Source: JASJBU01 sp963790775 | GTDB taxonomy: Bacteria > Pseudomonadota > Gammaproteobacteria > Chromatiales > Chromatiaceae | Length of the DNA stretch: 64,000 nucleotides | Direction of reading: 5' to 3' | Assembly: GCA_963790775.1 (NCBI GenBank) | Contig: CAWBPR010000002.1 | Coordinates: 248,001 to 312,000, forward strand | In this document: positions 36,875 through 45,049 of the stretch, in pieces | How the letters are laid out: every line of letters starts with the position of its first letter | Position numbering within the stretch: the first letter of the stretch is position 1 | Program-made: the position numbers and the translations under genes | The notes under the pieces: model-generated | Told to the model about the DNA's origin: nothing | What the model saw: only the letters and a program-made list of their open reading frames with translations | Databases searched by the model: none

Positions 36875-38320
36875 TCAACCCACCGCACCTTCGAGACTCA
36901 CGGCAAGCAGTTTCTGCGCCTCTACGGCGAACTCCATGGGCAGTTCATTGAAGACCTCTTTACAGAATCCATTGATGATCATGGATACCGCATTTTCTGC
37001 ACTGAGCCCCCGCTGCTGGCAGTAGAACAGCTGGTCCTCGCTCACCTTGGAGGTGGTCGCTTCATGCTCCACCTTGGCGGTGGGATTCTTCACCTCGATA
37101 TAGGGATAGGTGTGGGCGGCGCAGCGGTCGCCGATCAACAGCGAATCACACTGGGTGTGGTTACGGGCGTTTTCCGCTCCGGGCGCCACGCTCACCAGGC
37201 CGCGATAGGCGTTACTGCCATGCATTGCCGAGATACCCTTGGAAACGATGGTGCTGCGGCTGTTCTCGCCAATATGGACCATCTTGGTTCCGGTATCCGC
37301 CTGCTGGCGTCCCTTGGTCACCGCTACCGAATAGAATTCGCCGACCGTGTCCTTGCCGCGCAGGATACAGCTGGGGTACTTCCAGGTGATCGCTGAACCA
37401 GTCTCCACCTGAGTCCAGGAGATGCGCGAACGGTCACCCCGGCAATCACCCCGCTTGGTGACGAAGTTGTAGATGCCGCCACGCCCCTCATTGTCCCCCG
37501 GATACCAGTTCTGCACCGTGGAGTACTTGATCTGTGCGTCTTCCAGGGCCACCAGTTCCACCACTGCGGCATGCAACTGGTTCTCGTCACGCATCGGCGC
37601 GGTGCAGCCTTCCAGATAACTGACATAGCTGCCTTCATCCGCCACGATCAGGGTGCGTTCGAACTGTCCTGTGTTCGCTTCGTTGATACGGAAATAGGTG
37701 GAGAGCTCCATCGGGCAGCGCACCCCTTTGGGGACATAGACGAAGGTGCCGTCGCTGAATACCGCGCTGTTCAGGGCGGCAAAGAAGTTGTCCCGGTCTG
37801 GCACCACGCTGCCCAGATATTGCTTGACCAGATCGGGGTGTTCCTTCAGGGCCTCAGACATGGAACAGAAGATCACCCCCGCTTCCGCCAGGCTCTTACG
37901 AAACGTGGTGGCAACGGAAACACTGTCAAACACCGCATCCACTGCGATGCCGGAAAGCGCCTTCTGTTCATCGATCGGTATGCCCAGCTTCTCGTAGGTC
38001 GCCAGCAACTCCGGATCGATCTCATCCAGGCTCTTCACTCCCGCCTTTTTCTTGGGAGAAGAGAAGTAGGATATCGCCTGGTAGTCAATCGGCGGATGAT
38101 GCAGTGATGCCCAGTTGGGTTCCCGCATGGTGCGCCAGTGCCGATAGGCCGCCAGACGCTTCTGCAGCATCCAATCAGGCTCACCCTTGCGCTCTGAAAT
38201 GGTGCTTATGACCCCCTCATCCAGACCAGGAGGAAGGGTGTCAGATTCTATATCGGTGACAAATCCCTGCTCATATTCCGCATGGATCAGTTCATCCATT
38301 GTGTTATCAGGTAAACCCAT
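36875..38320 (-). CDS. sufB: Fe-S cluster scaffold subunit SufB
   Basis: A 481-residue scaffold protein (E. coli 495). The nascent-cluster cysteine is in NHTQCDSLLIGDR (C405 equivalent) and the Glu in VEHEATTSKVSEDQ (E434 equivalent). It is first of the suf operon. CCGGAG lies upstream of the ATG and a palindrome resembling an IscR site (38340-38358) lies about 20 bases from the start. No iscR or sufR gene is adjacent. Confidence 0.96.
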   Translation of the reverse strand: MGLPDNTMDELIHAEYEQGFVTDIESDTLPPGLDEGVISTISERKGEPDWMLQKRLAAYRHWRTMREPNWASLHHPPIDYQAISYFSSPKKKAGVKSLDEIDPELLATYEKLGIPIDEQKALSGIAVDAVFDSVSVATTFRKSLAEAGVIFCSMSEALKEHPDLVKQYLGSVVPDRDNFFAALNSAVFSDGTFVYVPKGVRCPMELSTYFRINEANTGQFERTLIVADEGSYVSYLEGCTAPMRDENQLHAAVVELVALEDAQIKYSTVQNWYPGDNEGRGGIYNFVTKRGDCRGDRSRISWTQVETGSAITWKYPSCILRGKDTVGEFYSVAVTKGRQQADTGTKMVHIGENSRSTIVSKGISAMHGSNAYRGLVSVAPGAENARNHTQCDSLLIGDRCAAHTYPYIEVKNPTAKVEHEATTSKVSEDQLFYCQQRGLSAENAVSMIINGFCKEVFNELPMEFAVEAQKLLAVSLEGAVG

Positions 38321-38339
38321 GGTGTTGCTCCGGTTTATT

Positions 38340-38358
38340 ACCTAGTATATTACTTGGT
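38340..38358 (-). promoter_or_regulatory. IscR/Rrf2-like operator upstream of sufB
   Basis: Palindrome ACCTAGTA-TAT-TACTTGGT, one mismatch between arms, about 20 bases upstream of the sufB ATG. Read on the minus strand it contains TATACT, a possible -10. The related element upstream of the next gene (38640-38659) suggests a common Fe-S-sensing regulator. Confidence 0.55.
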
Positions 38359-38397
38359 TTTGTGCTCAAATTTTTTTCAGCCTATCCTTGACCTGCT

Positions 38398-38595
38398 TCA
38401 GTAGCTGTCAATACATCGAGTCCGGCTCAGAAACAGGCAGAAACCTTCAGCGACCAGTCCAATAGAGATAAAAATCAGACCGGGTGCTGCGGCGGAAACC
38501 GTGAGATACAGAACACCTACTCCCATGCACATCAAGGCTAAGGCGAGAACTGGACCACCACAGCATGTTGGTGATACGAGGCGTTGAATCCACAT
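38398..38595 (-). CDS. Small two-helix membrane protein of unknown function
   Basis: A 65-residue protein with two hydrophobic segments (VLALALMCMGVGVLYLTVSA and LIFISIGLVAEGFCLFL) and a CCGG near the N-terminus. GGAG lies ten bases before the ATG. It is 77 bases upstream of sufB in the same direction, behind its own IscR-like palindrome. It may be linked to iron or Fe-S homeostasis by shared control. Not recognised. Confidence 0.6.
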   Translation of the reverse strand: MWIQRLVSPTCCGGPVLALALMCMGVGVLYLTVSAAAPGLIFISIGLVAEGFCLFLSRTRCIDSY

Positions 38596-38639
38596 GAGCG
38601 TTTACTCCAATGCTCTATTTCATGATGCCGACTATAATA

Positions 38640-38659
38640 ACCTAGTAATATAGTCAGGT
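38640..38659 (-). promoter_or_regulatory. IscR/Rrf2-like operator upstream of the small membrane gene
   Basis: ACCTAGTA-AT-ATAGTCAGGT. The half ATAGTCAGGT resembles the right half of the IscR type 1 motif (TAGTCRGGT). A TTGAAA element lies 15-17 bases upstream of TATATT/TATTAC on the minus strand, making a plausible promoter under this operator. Confidence 0.55.
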
Positions 38660-38804
38660 TTAGACTTTTTCAAGCATTAATCCCAATGGAAAAGTATGGG
38701 ATCTTCGTTGTGGTCCAGTGTTTAATATCAAGGTTCAGCGGGCCAGGAAGTGGTGAAACAGGCCCCGAATGTAACTGTATTGACGAATTAGAGGATGCAT
38801 TCAT

Positions 38805-39944
38805 ATGTCTCTTTACCATCTACTGTTTTCATTAACCACGCTGGTGTCCATCAGCCTTGTCATTCCTGCGCTAGCTAAGGAGGGAATTCAGACTGAAAGA
38901 CATCGCCTGCAAGCCGAGATTGTCGTTGATGGACTGAACCATCCCTGGTCATTGGCATTCCTGCCCAATGGAGAGATGCTGGTCACGGAACGCGCCGGAT
39001 ATTTAAGACACATCGACGAGCATGGCAGACTCGATCCAACACCTGTCGCTGGCCTGCCTCGGATTCAGCAACACGGCCAGGGTGGTTTGCTTGATGTGGT
39101 TCTGCATCCGCAATTCAGCGAAAACAAATGGGTCTATTTCTCCTATGCTGAACCCGGTCAGGACGGATACGGAACTGCAGTGGCACGGGGCGTTTTACAG
39201 GAAAACAGCCTGCATAATGTAGAGGTAATCTTCCGCCTCGAGCCCAAAACCGGCACCCGGCATCACTTCGGATCACGCCTGGTATTCGATCAGCAGGGAG
39301 AGCTCTTCATTACTCTAGGCGACAGGGGCGATAAAGCTCGCGCGCAGGATCTGAATGATCACGCCGGTTCACTGATCCGGCTGCATGCAGATGGCGCCAT
39401 CCCACGGGACAATCCGTTTGTCGGACGAGCTGGGGTGAAGCCCGAGATCTACAGCTATGGTCACCGGAATATACAGGGCGCCGCCTTGCACCCGACGACC
39501 GGCAGGCTGTGGATTCATGAACACGGTCCGCAGGGCGGAGATGAGATCAATATCCCACAAGCAGGTATCAATTACGGCTGGCCGGTGATTACCTATGGCG
39601 TGAATTATGTGATCGGCACGCAGATCGGTGAAGGCACCCACAAACCGGGTATGGCGCAGCCTGTGTACTACTGGGTTCCCTCCATCGCACCTTCCGGTAT
39701 GGCCTTTTACAGTGCTGGACGATTCAGTCACTGGCAAGGCAATCTGTTCGTCGGCTCGCTGAAATTCCAACAACTGGTGCGGCTGGAGCTGGATGGGGAA
39801 AAGGTCACCCACGAAGAGCGGTTATTGACCGGCCTATACGGCAGGATTCGTGATGTCCGCCAGGGCCCGGATGGACTGATCTATCTGTTGACCGATGCGG
39901 ACAACGGCAAACTGATACGCTTGAGGCCAAGCGATACAGATTGA
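38805..39944 (+). CDS. PQQ-dependent aldose sugar dehydrogenase (YliI-like)
   Basis: A 379-residue exported beta-propeller enzyme. A signal peptide (about 1-24, ending PALAKE) is followed by the family start WSLAFLPNGEMLVTERAG, QHGQGGLLDVVLHPQF, FGSRLVFDQQGELFITLGDR and SYGHRNIQGAALHP. The soluble glucose/sorbosone dehydrogenase family oxidises aldoses with pyrroloquinoline quinone in the periplasm; no pqq genes are seen here. It is monocistronic; its 3' end overlaps the convergent peptidase gene by about 60 bases. Confidence 0.9.
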   Translation: MSLYHLLFSLTTLVSISLVIPALAKEGIQTERHRLQAEIVVDGLNHPWSLAFLPNGEMLVTERAGYLRHIDEHGRLDPTPVAGLPRIQQHGQGGLLDVVLHPQFSENKWVYFSYAEPGQDGYGTAVARGVLQENSLHNVEVIFRLEPKTGTRHHFGSRLVFDQQGELFITLGDRGDKARAQDLNDHAGSLIRLHADGAIPRDNPFVGRAGVKPEIYSYGHRNIQGAALHPTTGRLWIHEHGPQGGDEINIPQAGINYGWPVITYGVNYVIGTQIGEGTHKPGMAQPVYYWVPSIAPSGMAFYSAGRFSHWQGNLFVGSLKFQQLVRLELDGEKVTHEERLLTGLYGRIRDVRQGPDGLIYLLTDADNGKLIRLRPSDTD

Positions 39945-40909
39945 GATAAACCAGCGGCGCCTCTTTCCCTTTGCCCAAAGGACATAACAAACAGGTAACG
40001 GTCAATCAATCCAATCGCTCTCACCCCAGTTGCCGTCGCAAGCGAAACCAGGTTCGAATCAGGGGTTTCCCGAAACCCCGAATGAGTTGCGACGGCGGGT
40101 CCCGGGGAACTGGTTTGTGCTGTCACCTGCCGCGCCTTCCGAGTCCGCCGTCTCACCCCAGGCTGACTCTCCCGCAGTGCTAAACAAGCAGCCCCGGCGG
40201 CCGACCCGGCTTGAACCGATAAACCACTCAACACTCCGCCTCTGCCAAGCCAGGGCCAGATATTCAGCACCGAAACTAATGAAGAGGCCACATAGGTAAG
40301 CGAGCAGGCGATAAGGATATTTTTCGCATCCGTCATCTGACGACTGTCGACAACGCCATCCTGCAACATCGGCAACGCCCTCTTGAAACTGGCATCCAGC
40401 TCAGTCTGCAGCGATGCCAATTGCAGAACCAGCCCTGACGACAGCATGGCAAGCAGCGTGGAACCGATCAATAGCGGTGGAATCGGACGATGGGCAAACA
40501 GGGCCGCTGCAGGCACTGCCAGCAGGACGACCGTCCCGACCTGACTCGTTGCCATTGCCAGATGGGCGAGCCGCGTGCGCCACACAAAAGGGGCATAGTC
40601 TTCCGCATCCTGTAAGGCATGCGAGACCTCATGTGCCGCGGTGGTTACCGCGGTAAGGGATTTACGATCAAATTTATCTCGACTCAGCCTTATTGCTCTG
40701 GCTTCCGGGTCATAGTGATCGCCCCGATCAGTGAGTTCCACCTTCACCAACTGCAGTTGATGAGAATCAAGCCAGGCCCTTGCCTGATCTGCGGCGTTGC
40801 CGGGGAGATTCTCATCTTCCTGGTTGTGCCGCCTCAACACACGCCCCACCCAGATTCTCGGCCCGAGAATCATTGCAGCAACTGGCACAAGGATAATCGC
40901 CGGATGCAC
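39881..40909 (-). CDS. Membrane zinc metallopeptidase, YugP-like
   Basis: A 342-residue protein. The N-terminal about 230 residues match the neutral zinc peptidase family COG2738: HEVSHALQDAEDYAPFVWR with the HExxH zinc site, and ETELD-like LQTELDASFKRALP as the third-ligand region. Four hydrophobic segments place it in the inner membrane. The C-terminal about 110 residues look non-family and low in conservation, and the reading frame runs into the convergent dehydrogenase gene. A real stop closer to 40200 may have been lost by an undetected base error. Substrate unknown. Confidence 0.75.
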   Translation of the reverse strand: MHPAIILVPVAAMILGPRIWVGRVLRRHNQEDENLPGNAADQARAWLDSHQLQLVKVELTDRGDHYDPEARAIRLSRDKFDRKSLTAVTTAAHEVSHALQDAEDYAPFVWRTRLAHLAMATSQVGTVVLLAVPAAALFAHRPIPPLLIGSTLLAMLSSGLVLQLASLQTELDASFKRALPMLQDGVVDSRQMTDAKNILIACSLTYVASSLVSVLNIWPWLGRGGVLSGLSVQAGSAAGAACLALRESQPGVRRRTRKARQVTAQTSSPGPAVATHSGFRETPDSNLVSLATATGVRAIGLIDRYLFVMSFGQRERGAAGLSQSVSLGLKRISLPLSASVNR

Positions 40910-40990
40910 TGTCTGATGCCCCCTATGAATCCGACACCCTGCGATCTCCTTGAAACAAGAGAATTTTAAGCGGCATCAGCAGATCAAGTC

Positions 40991-41542
40991 CTACCTTGCT
41001 TTTTTGGCAGTTACCTTCTTTTTTGCTGCAGGTTGCTTTTTAGCCGCCTTTTTCTTGATGGTCGCTTTCTTTACAGGGGTGACTTTTTTCTTGGCTGCGG
41101 CTTGCTTTTTAACGACCGCCTTTTTCTTGGTTGCAGCTTTTTTCTTGACCGCTGTCTTCTTCTTGGGTGCAGCTTTTTTCTTGGCGACTGATTTCTTCTT
41201 GAATGGAGATTTTTTCACGGTCTTCTTGGCTGGCGCCGGTGAAATACTGCTCAGCACATGCTCCCGCAGTGAATCGAAGTTCTCTGCAATGGTTTTGACA
41301 GACGCCTCTCCAACTTCTTTCACATCATGGATGACGCTTTTAAACATTTCCGTCGGTTCATTGCTCACTTTCTCAGCCACGGAAGCAGTCATATCGGCCG
41401 CGGAACCTGCCAGTTCCGTGACTTTATCCGTTAAGCTGTCAAACAGCTGTTTTACTTCATCCATTAGCGCGGTGCCGGTTTTTTCCACTTCATGCAAAAA
41501 ACCACCTTCACCTAACTGATCACTCTTTTTTTTTGCAGCCAT
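40991..41542 (-). CDS. AlgP/histone-H1-like basic repeat protein
   Basis: A 183-residue protein. The N-terminal half (about 1-95) is amphipathic and helical (LHEVEKTGTALMDEVKQLF). The C-terminal half is a lysine/alanine tandem repeat made of units such as KKAAPKKKTAVKKKAATKKK, ending KKVTAKKAR, like histone H1 tails and AlgP. It probably binds DNA or another polyanion; the N-terminal part resembles phasin-like helical proteins. GGAG lies seven bases before the ATG at 41542. The repeat DNA is prone to slippage. Confidence 0.82.
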   Translation of the reverse strand: MAAKKKSDQLGEGGFLHEVEKTGTALMDEVKQLFDSLTDKVTELAGSAADMTASVAEKVSNEPTEMFKSVIHDVKEVGEASVKTIAENFDSLREHVLSSISPAPAKKTVKKSPFKKKSVAKKKAAPKKKTAVKKKAATKKKAVVKKQAAAKKKVTPVKKATIKKKAAKKQPAAKKKVTAKKAR

Positions 41543-41726
41543 TATCGATCTCCAGATTAACGCCTTGACACACTCCATGCATTACAACTGGCATAGATTC
41601 CTGAAACCAAAGGGTATGATTTTAAAAGGTGTATTTCCAGCTATATTAATTGATTTCAAGCGTCATTATTGATACAGCGCAGCTAACTGCGTCAGCAGGA
41701 TTTGCCTACAAGCCGTTTGCCCGCGG

Positions 41727-42077
41727 TCAGATCCCTTTTACCTTCTTCATAATCGCCCGTTCCAGATCCGCCCCCTTGAGGTTTGCCCGGCGCAGATCGG
41801 CCCCTGTAAGATTGGCCTCAGTGAGAATTGCGCCACGCAGATCGGCCTGCCTGAGCCTCGCTCTCTTCAGATTAGCGCCTTTAAGATCAGAATTTCTTAA
41901 ATTACAACCGTTCAAATGGGCGTCTTTCAGATCGACCCAGTGAAGTTTGAGTCCACTCAGGTTCTGATCATCTAGGTCGATTGCCTTCTTGCCCTTGCTA
42001 CGACGCAGCTTGACCCATTTATTGAATGCATCGACATCCTGTTTCATAAGCAACTTGAGTGCTTCTTTATTTGCCAT
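41727..42077 (-). CDS. Pentapeptide-repeat protein
   Basis: A 116-residue protein with an N-terminal helical part (MANKEALKLLMKQDVDAFNK) and about eight tandem A(D/N)Lxx repeats (LKGANLKRARLRQADLRGA, then ANLTGADLRRANLKGADLER). These form a right-handed quadrilateral beta-helix. Some relatives mimic DNA and protect gyrase, but most are uncharacterised. GGAGT lies six bases before the chosen ATG (42077). The repeat continues to the C-terminus. Confidence 0.85.
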   Translation of the reverse strand: MANKEALKLLMKQDVDAFNKWVKLRRSKGKKAIDLDDQNLSGLKLHWVDLKDAHLNGCNLRNSDLKGANLKRARLRQADLRGAILTEANLTGADLRRANLKGADLERAIMKKVKGI

Positions 42078-42294
42078 GTCCACTCCTGTTAGTTGTTGTA
42101 TTATCTTATCCGCTATGGACAATTTATAAAGTAGACCAGAAACACAGCTATCGAATAGTTTATCCGGCCAGCTGTCTGGACCGCTTATTTGAGGAGTATC
42201 CTATCTTGCTAGGCAAACCCTGTCACATAACACGGGCGATGATCAGTCGCCGCACAGGATAAAATACCACATCAACCCCGAGCTACGTCGAAAA

Positions 42295-43515
42295 ATGAAT
42301 GAAGTACAACACGCGCTGGTCCTCAACCTGCACCAACCCACGGGGAATCTTCAGCATCTGCTGCAACATGAGCCCTGGGAAGCGGAGCAGATCCTGTTCG
42401 CCATCGATCGCATCCCTCGGGTGTTATGGCAATACAAGGATGTAGGTCGCGTGCACCTGGCCATGTCAGGCACCCTGCTGGAAGTCTTATCCGATCCGGA
42501 TTTCCAACATCAGATGTATGGCACTGTGGATTGCGGATCCATGCTCTGGCATCTGCAGAACAGAAACATTATCGATATCCTCGGCACCGGTTACTATCAT
42601 CCCGTCCTGCCGTTGATACCCGAAGCAGACAGGGAAGAACATCTCAAACGTTGGCTTGGCATTGCACACCATCTCTTCTGGCGCTCTGACTTCACAGGTT
42701 TCTGGCCTCCCGAAATGGGCTTCAGCATGGAGCTGATACCACTCCTCAAGCGCATGGGATATCGATGGGTGCTGGTGGACTCAGAGCACGTTGAACCCAT
42801 CACCAAAATGAGCTGGCAGGAGCTGCGTTACCGCCCGCACATTGCCCGATATGGCGATGACGAGATCATCGTTGTTGTCAGGGACCGCGAGATGTCCGAC
42901 GCCCAGGAGTCGGGCATGGAATTCGGCTGGTTTCAAAATGAAGTTTCCGAGCGCACCCGCTGGTGTGATTTCTCACCGCTGGTCACCACCTGTACCGATG
43001 GCGACAACGGAGGTTGGTTCCGCAACACCACTGAAGGCGGCGGATACTGGGGTGAATTCTATCCTAAATACATGCACGCAGTTTATGCCGGCAGTTCGGG
43101 TGTACGACCCACGTTTATCGACAACTATCTAGACCAGCATGGCGCTGTCGGTGAAGTCAAGGTCAACACCGGCGCCTGGAACACCGGCTGGCACAATGGC
43201 CACGGTTTTCTGCAGTGGACCGGATCCCAGAAACAAAAGGATGCGCTGGCGCAGCTGCCCGCGCTGAGCAAAGCCGTACACGACACCAAGTGGCAGGCGG
43301 GCGAGCGCCACGAGACCGACCCACAGGTCTGGAAAAAGCTGGAAGATGCCCTGTGGCACCTGCTGCGTGCAGAGACCAGTTGCAATTTCTATTGGGGCGA
43401 AGCCTGGGTTGATCGCTGTGAAGCTGATCTCGCTCATGTGCGGGAAATCCTCAAGGGTGTAGATTGGCCGGGTTTTGCCACACCAGAAGCCGGAGCAGAC
43501 AAACCTGAAGCCTGA
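42295..43515 (+). CDS. GH57 glycoside hydrolase (a)
   Basis: A 406-residue GH57 enzyme. The N-terminus has the His motif NLHQPTGNLQHLL. The nucleophile Glu is in FWPPEMGFSMEL (about residue 143) and the acid Asp in TCTDGDNGGWF. GH57 members cut or transfer alpha-1,4-glucan; whether this is amylase or 4-alpha-glucanotransferase is not clear. It opens the alpha-glucan locus on the plus strand. It is a paralogue of the GH57 at 49229 (same WPPEM and NGGWF motifs). No signal peptide. Confidence 0.88.
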   Translation: MNEVQHALVLNLHQPTGNLQHLLQHEPWEAEQILFAIDRIPRVLWQYKDVGRVHLAMSGTLLEVLSDPDFQHQMYGTVDCGSMLWHLQNRNIIDILGTGYYHPVLPLIPEADREEHLKRWLGIAHHLFWRSDFTGFWPPEMGFSMELIPLLKRMGYRWVLVDSEHVEPITKMSWQELRYRPHIARYGDDEIIVVVRDREMSDAQESGMEFGWFQNEVSERTRWCDFSPLVTTCTDGDNGGWFRNTTEGGGYWGEFYPKYMHAVYAGSSGVRPTFIDNYLDQHGAVGEVKVNTGAWNTGWHNGHGFLQWTGSQKQKDALAQLPALSKAVHDTKWQAGERHETDPQVWKKLEDALWHLLRAETSCNFYWGEAWVDRCEADLAHVREILKGVDWPGFATPEAGADKPEA

Positions 43516-43562
43516 GCTATGCCGTTACCGCTGATCCACCAAATAAACCCCCTGCAGCAACC

Positions 43563-45035
43563 ATGTACGTCGTAATGGTTGCCTCCGAATGCGCGCCGGT
43601 CGCCAAGGTTGGCGGGCTCGGCGACGTGGTTTCAGGCCTCAGCCGGGAACTGGAGATTCGCGGCAATGCCGTGGAGCTCATTCTGCCTAAATATGACTGC
43701 ATGCGTTACGATCAGCTCTGGGACCTGCAGGTCACCATGGATAACCTGCAGGTGCCCTGGTTCAACGGGCATATCCCCTGCACCGTCTGGTTTGCTCATG
43801 GTCATGGCCGCAAATGCTTCTTCATCGAACCGCACTCAGCCGATAACTTCTTCAACCGCGGCGCCTACTATGGTTTTCCTGACGAGCACATGCGTTTCGC
43901 ATTTTTCAGCAAAGCCGCGCTGGAATTCATCTTCAGGTCAGGCAAACGGCCGGATGTGATCCACACCCATGACTGGCAGACCGGTCTGCTCGCTCCGATC
44001 CTGTATGAGATCTACCGTTATCAGGGTATGGAGAATATTCGTCTTTGCCATACCATCCATAACTTCAGGCACCAGGGTATCGTGGGTGAAAATGTCCTCT
44101 GGTTCACTGGACTGGGGCGTCCTGGCTACTACTTCCAGGCAGACAAGATGCGGGACGAAAAGAATCCCAGCGCCCTCAACATCACCAAAGGCGCAATCAC
44201 CTATTCCAACTTCACCACCACGGTATCGCCTCAGCACGCCTGGGAGTCCCTGCACACCGATCAGGGGTGCGGACTTGCCCCGACGCTGCAGCGTTTTACA
44301 GAAAAATTCCGTGGCGTGCTCAACGGCCTCGATTACGAAACATGGAATCCGCAAACGGACCCGCATATTTCACATTGCTACACACCCGACCAGATCGAAG
44401 ACAAATACGACAACAAGCGGACGTTACGCCAGCGACTGCTGATGCGGGAGGGGTTCAAGCCCCTGATCGCCTATGTCGGTCGCCTCGACACCCAGAAGGG
44501 TGTGCACCTGATCCGCCATGCCATCTTGTACGCATTGCAGCGCGGCGCACAGTTTGTGCTGCTGGGGTCCAGTCCGGAAGAGAGCATCAATCACGACTTC
44601 TGGCAACTCAAGCGGCATCTCAACGACAACCCGGACTGCCATCTCGAGATCGGGTACAATGAGGAAATGGCGCATCTGATCTATGCCGGCGCCGATTTGA
44701 TTGTCGTACCCAGCATGTTTGAGCCCTGTGGTCTGACCCAGATGATCGCTCTCCGATACGGTACAATTCCTGTAGTGCGGGCCGTGGGGGGCTTGGTGGA
44801 TACCGTGTTCGACATCGACTTTTCAGACAAGCCCGAGGAGCAGCGCAACGGCTTTGTCTTCCATCAAACAGACGAAGCGGCGCTTGAATCGGCCCTGCGG
44901 CGGGCCATCGATCTCTGGCATGCACATCCCGCCAGATTCCGTAAACTGGCGCTGCAGGGTATGGCTTATGACTTCTCCTGGAACAAACCGGGAGCTGAGT
45001 ATCTTAGTATCTACGAACACATCCGTGACAAATAG
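43563..45035 (+). CDS. glgA: Glycogen synthase GlgA (copy 1, GT5)
   Basis: A 490-residue GT5 synthase extending alpha-1,4-glucan from ADP-glucose. The KVGG substrate loop is at the N-terminus (VAKVGGLGDVV) and the C-terminal lobe has PSMFEPCGLTQMIALRYG. The segments ECAPVAKVGGLGDVVSGLSR and ELILPKYDCMRYD resemble, from memory, the cyanobacterial GlgA/SSIII-IV type more than E. coli GlgA. It follows GH57 (a) after 47 bases and precedes GH57 (b). It is a paralogue of the copy at 53599. Confidence 0.94.
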   Translation: MYVVMVASECAPVAKVGGLGDVVSGLSRELEIRGNAVELILPKYDCMRYDQLWDLQVTMDNLQVPWFNGHIPCTVWFAHGHGRKCFFIEPHSADNFFNRGAYYGFPDEHMRFAFFSKAALEFIFRSGKRPDVIHTHDWQTGLLAPILYEIYRYQGMENIRLCHTIHNFRHQGIVGENVLWFTGLGRPGYYFQADKMRDEKNPSALNITKGAITYSNFTTTVSPQHAWESLHTDQGCGLAPTLQRFTEKFRGVLNGLDYETWNPQTDPHISHCYTPDQIEDKYDNKRTLRQRLLMREGFKPLIAYVGRLDTQKGVHLIRHAILYALQRGAQFVLLGSSPEESINHDFWQLKRHLNDNPDCHLEIGYNEEMAHLIYAGADLIVVPSMFEPCGLTQMIALRYGTIPVVRAVGGLVDTVFDIDFSDKPEEQRNGFVFHQTDEAALESALRRAIDLWHAHPARFRKLALQGMAYDFSWNKPGAEYLSIYEHIRDK

Positions 45036-45049
45036 TACAGGGACCCTTA

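Noticed and set aside
40991..41210. Tandem repeat that might be a CRISPR or minisatellite
   Set aside because: The repetition is explained by lysine/alanine codons of the AlgP-like protein; there are no spacers.
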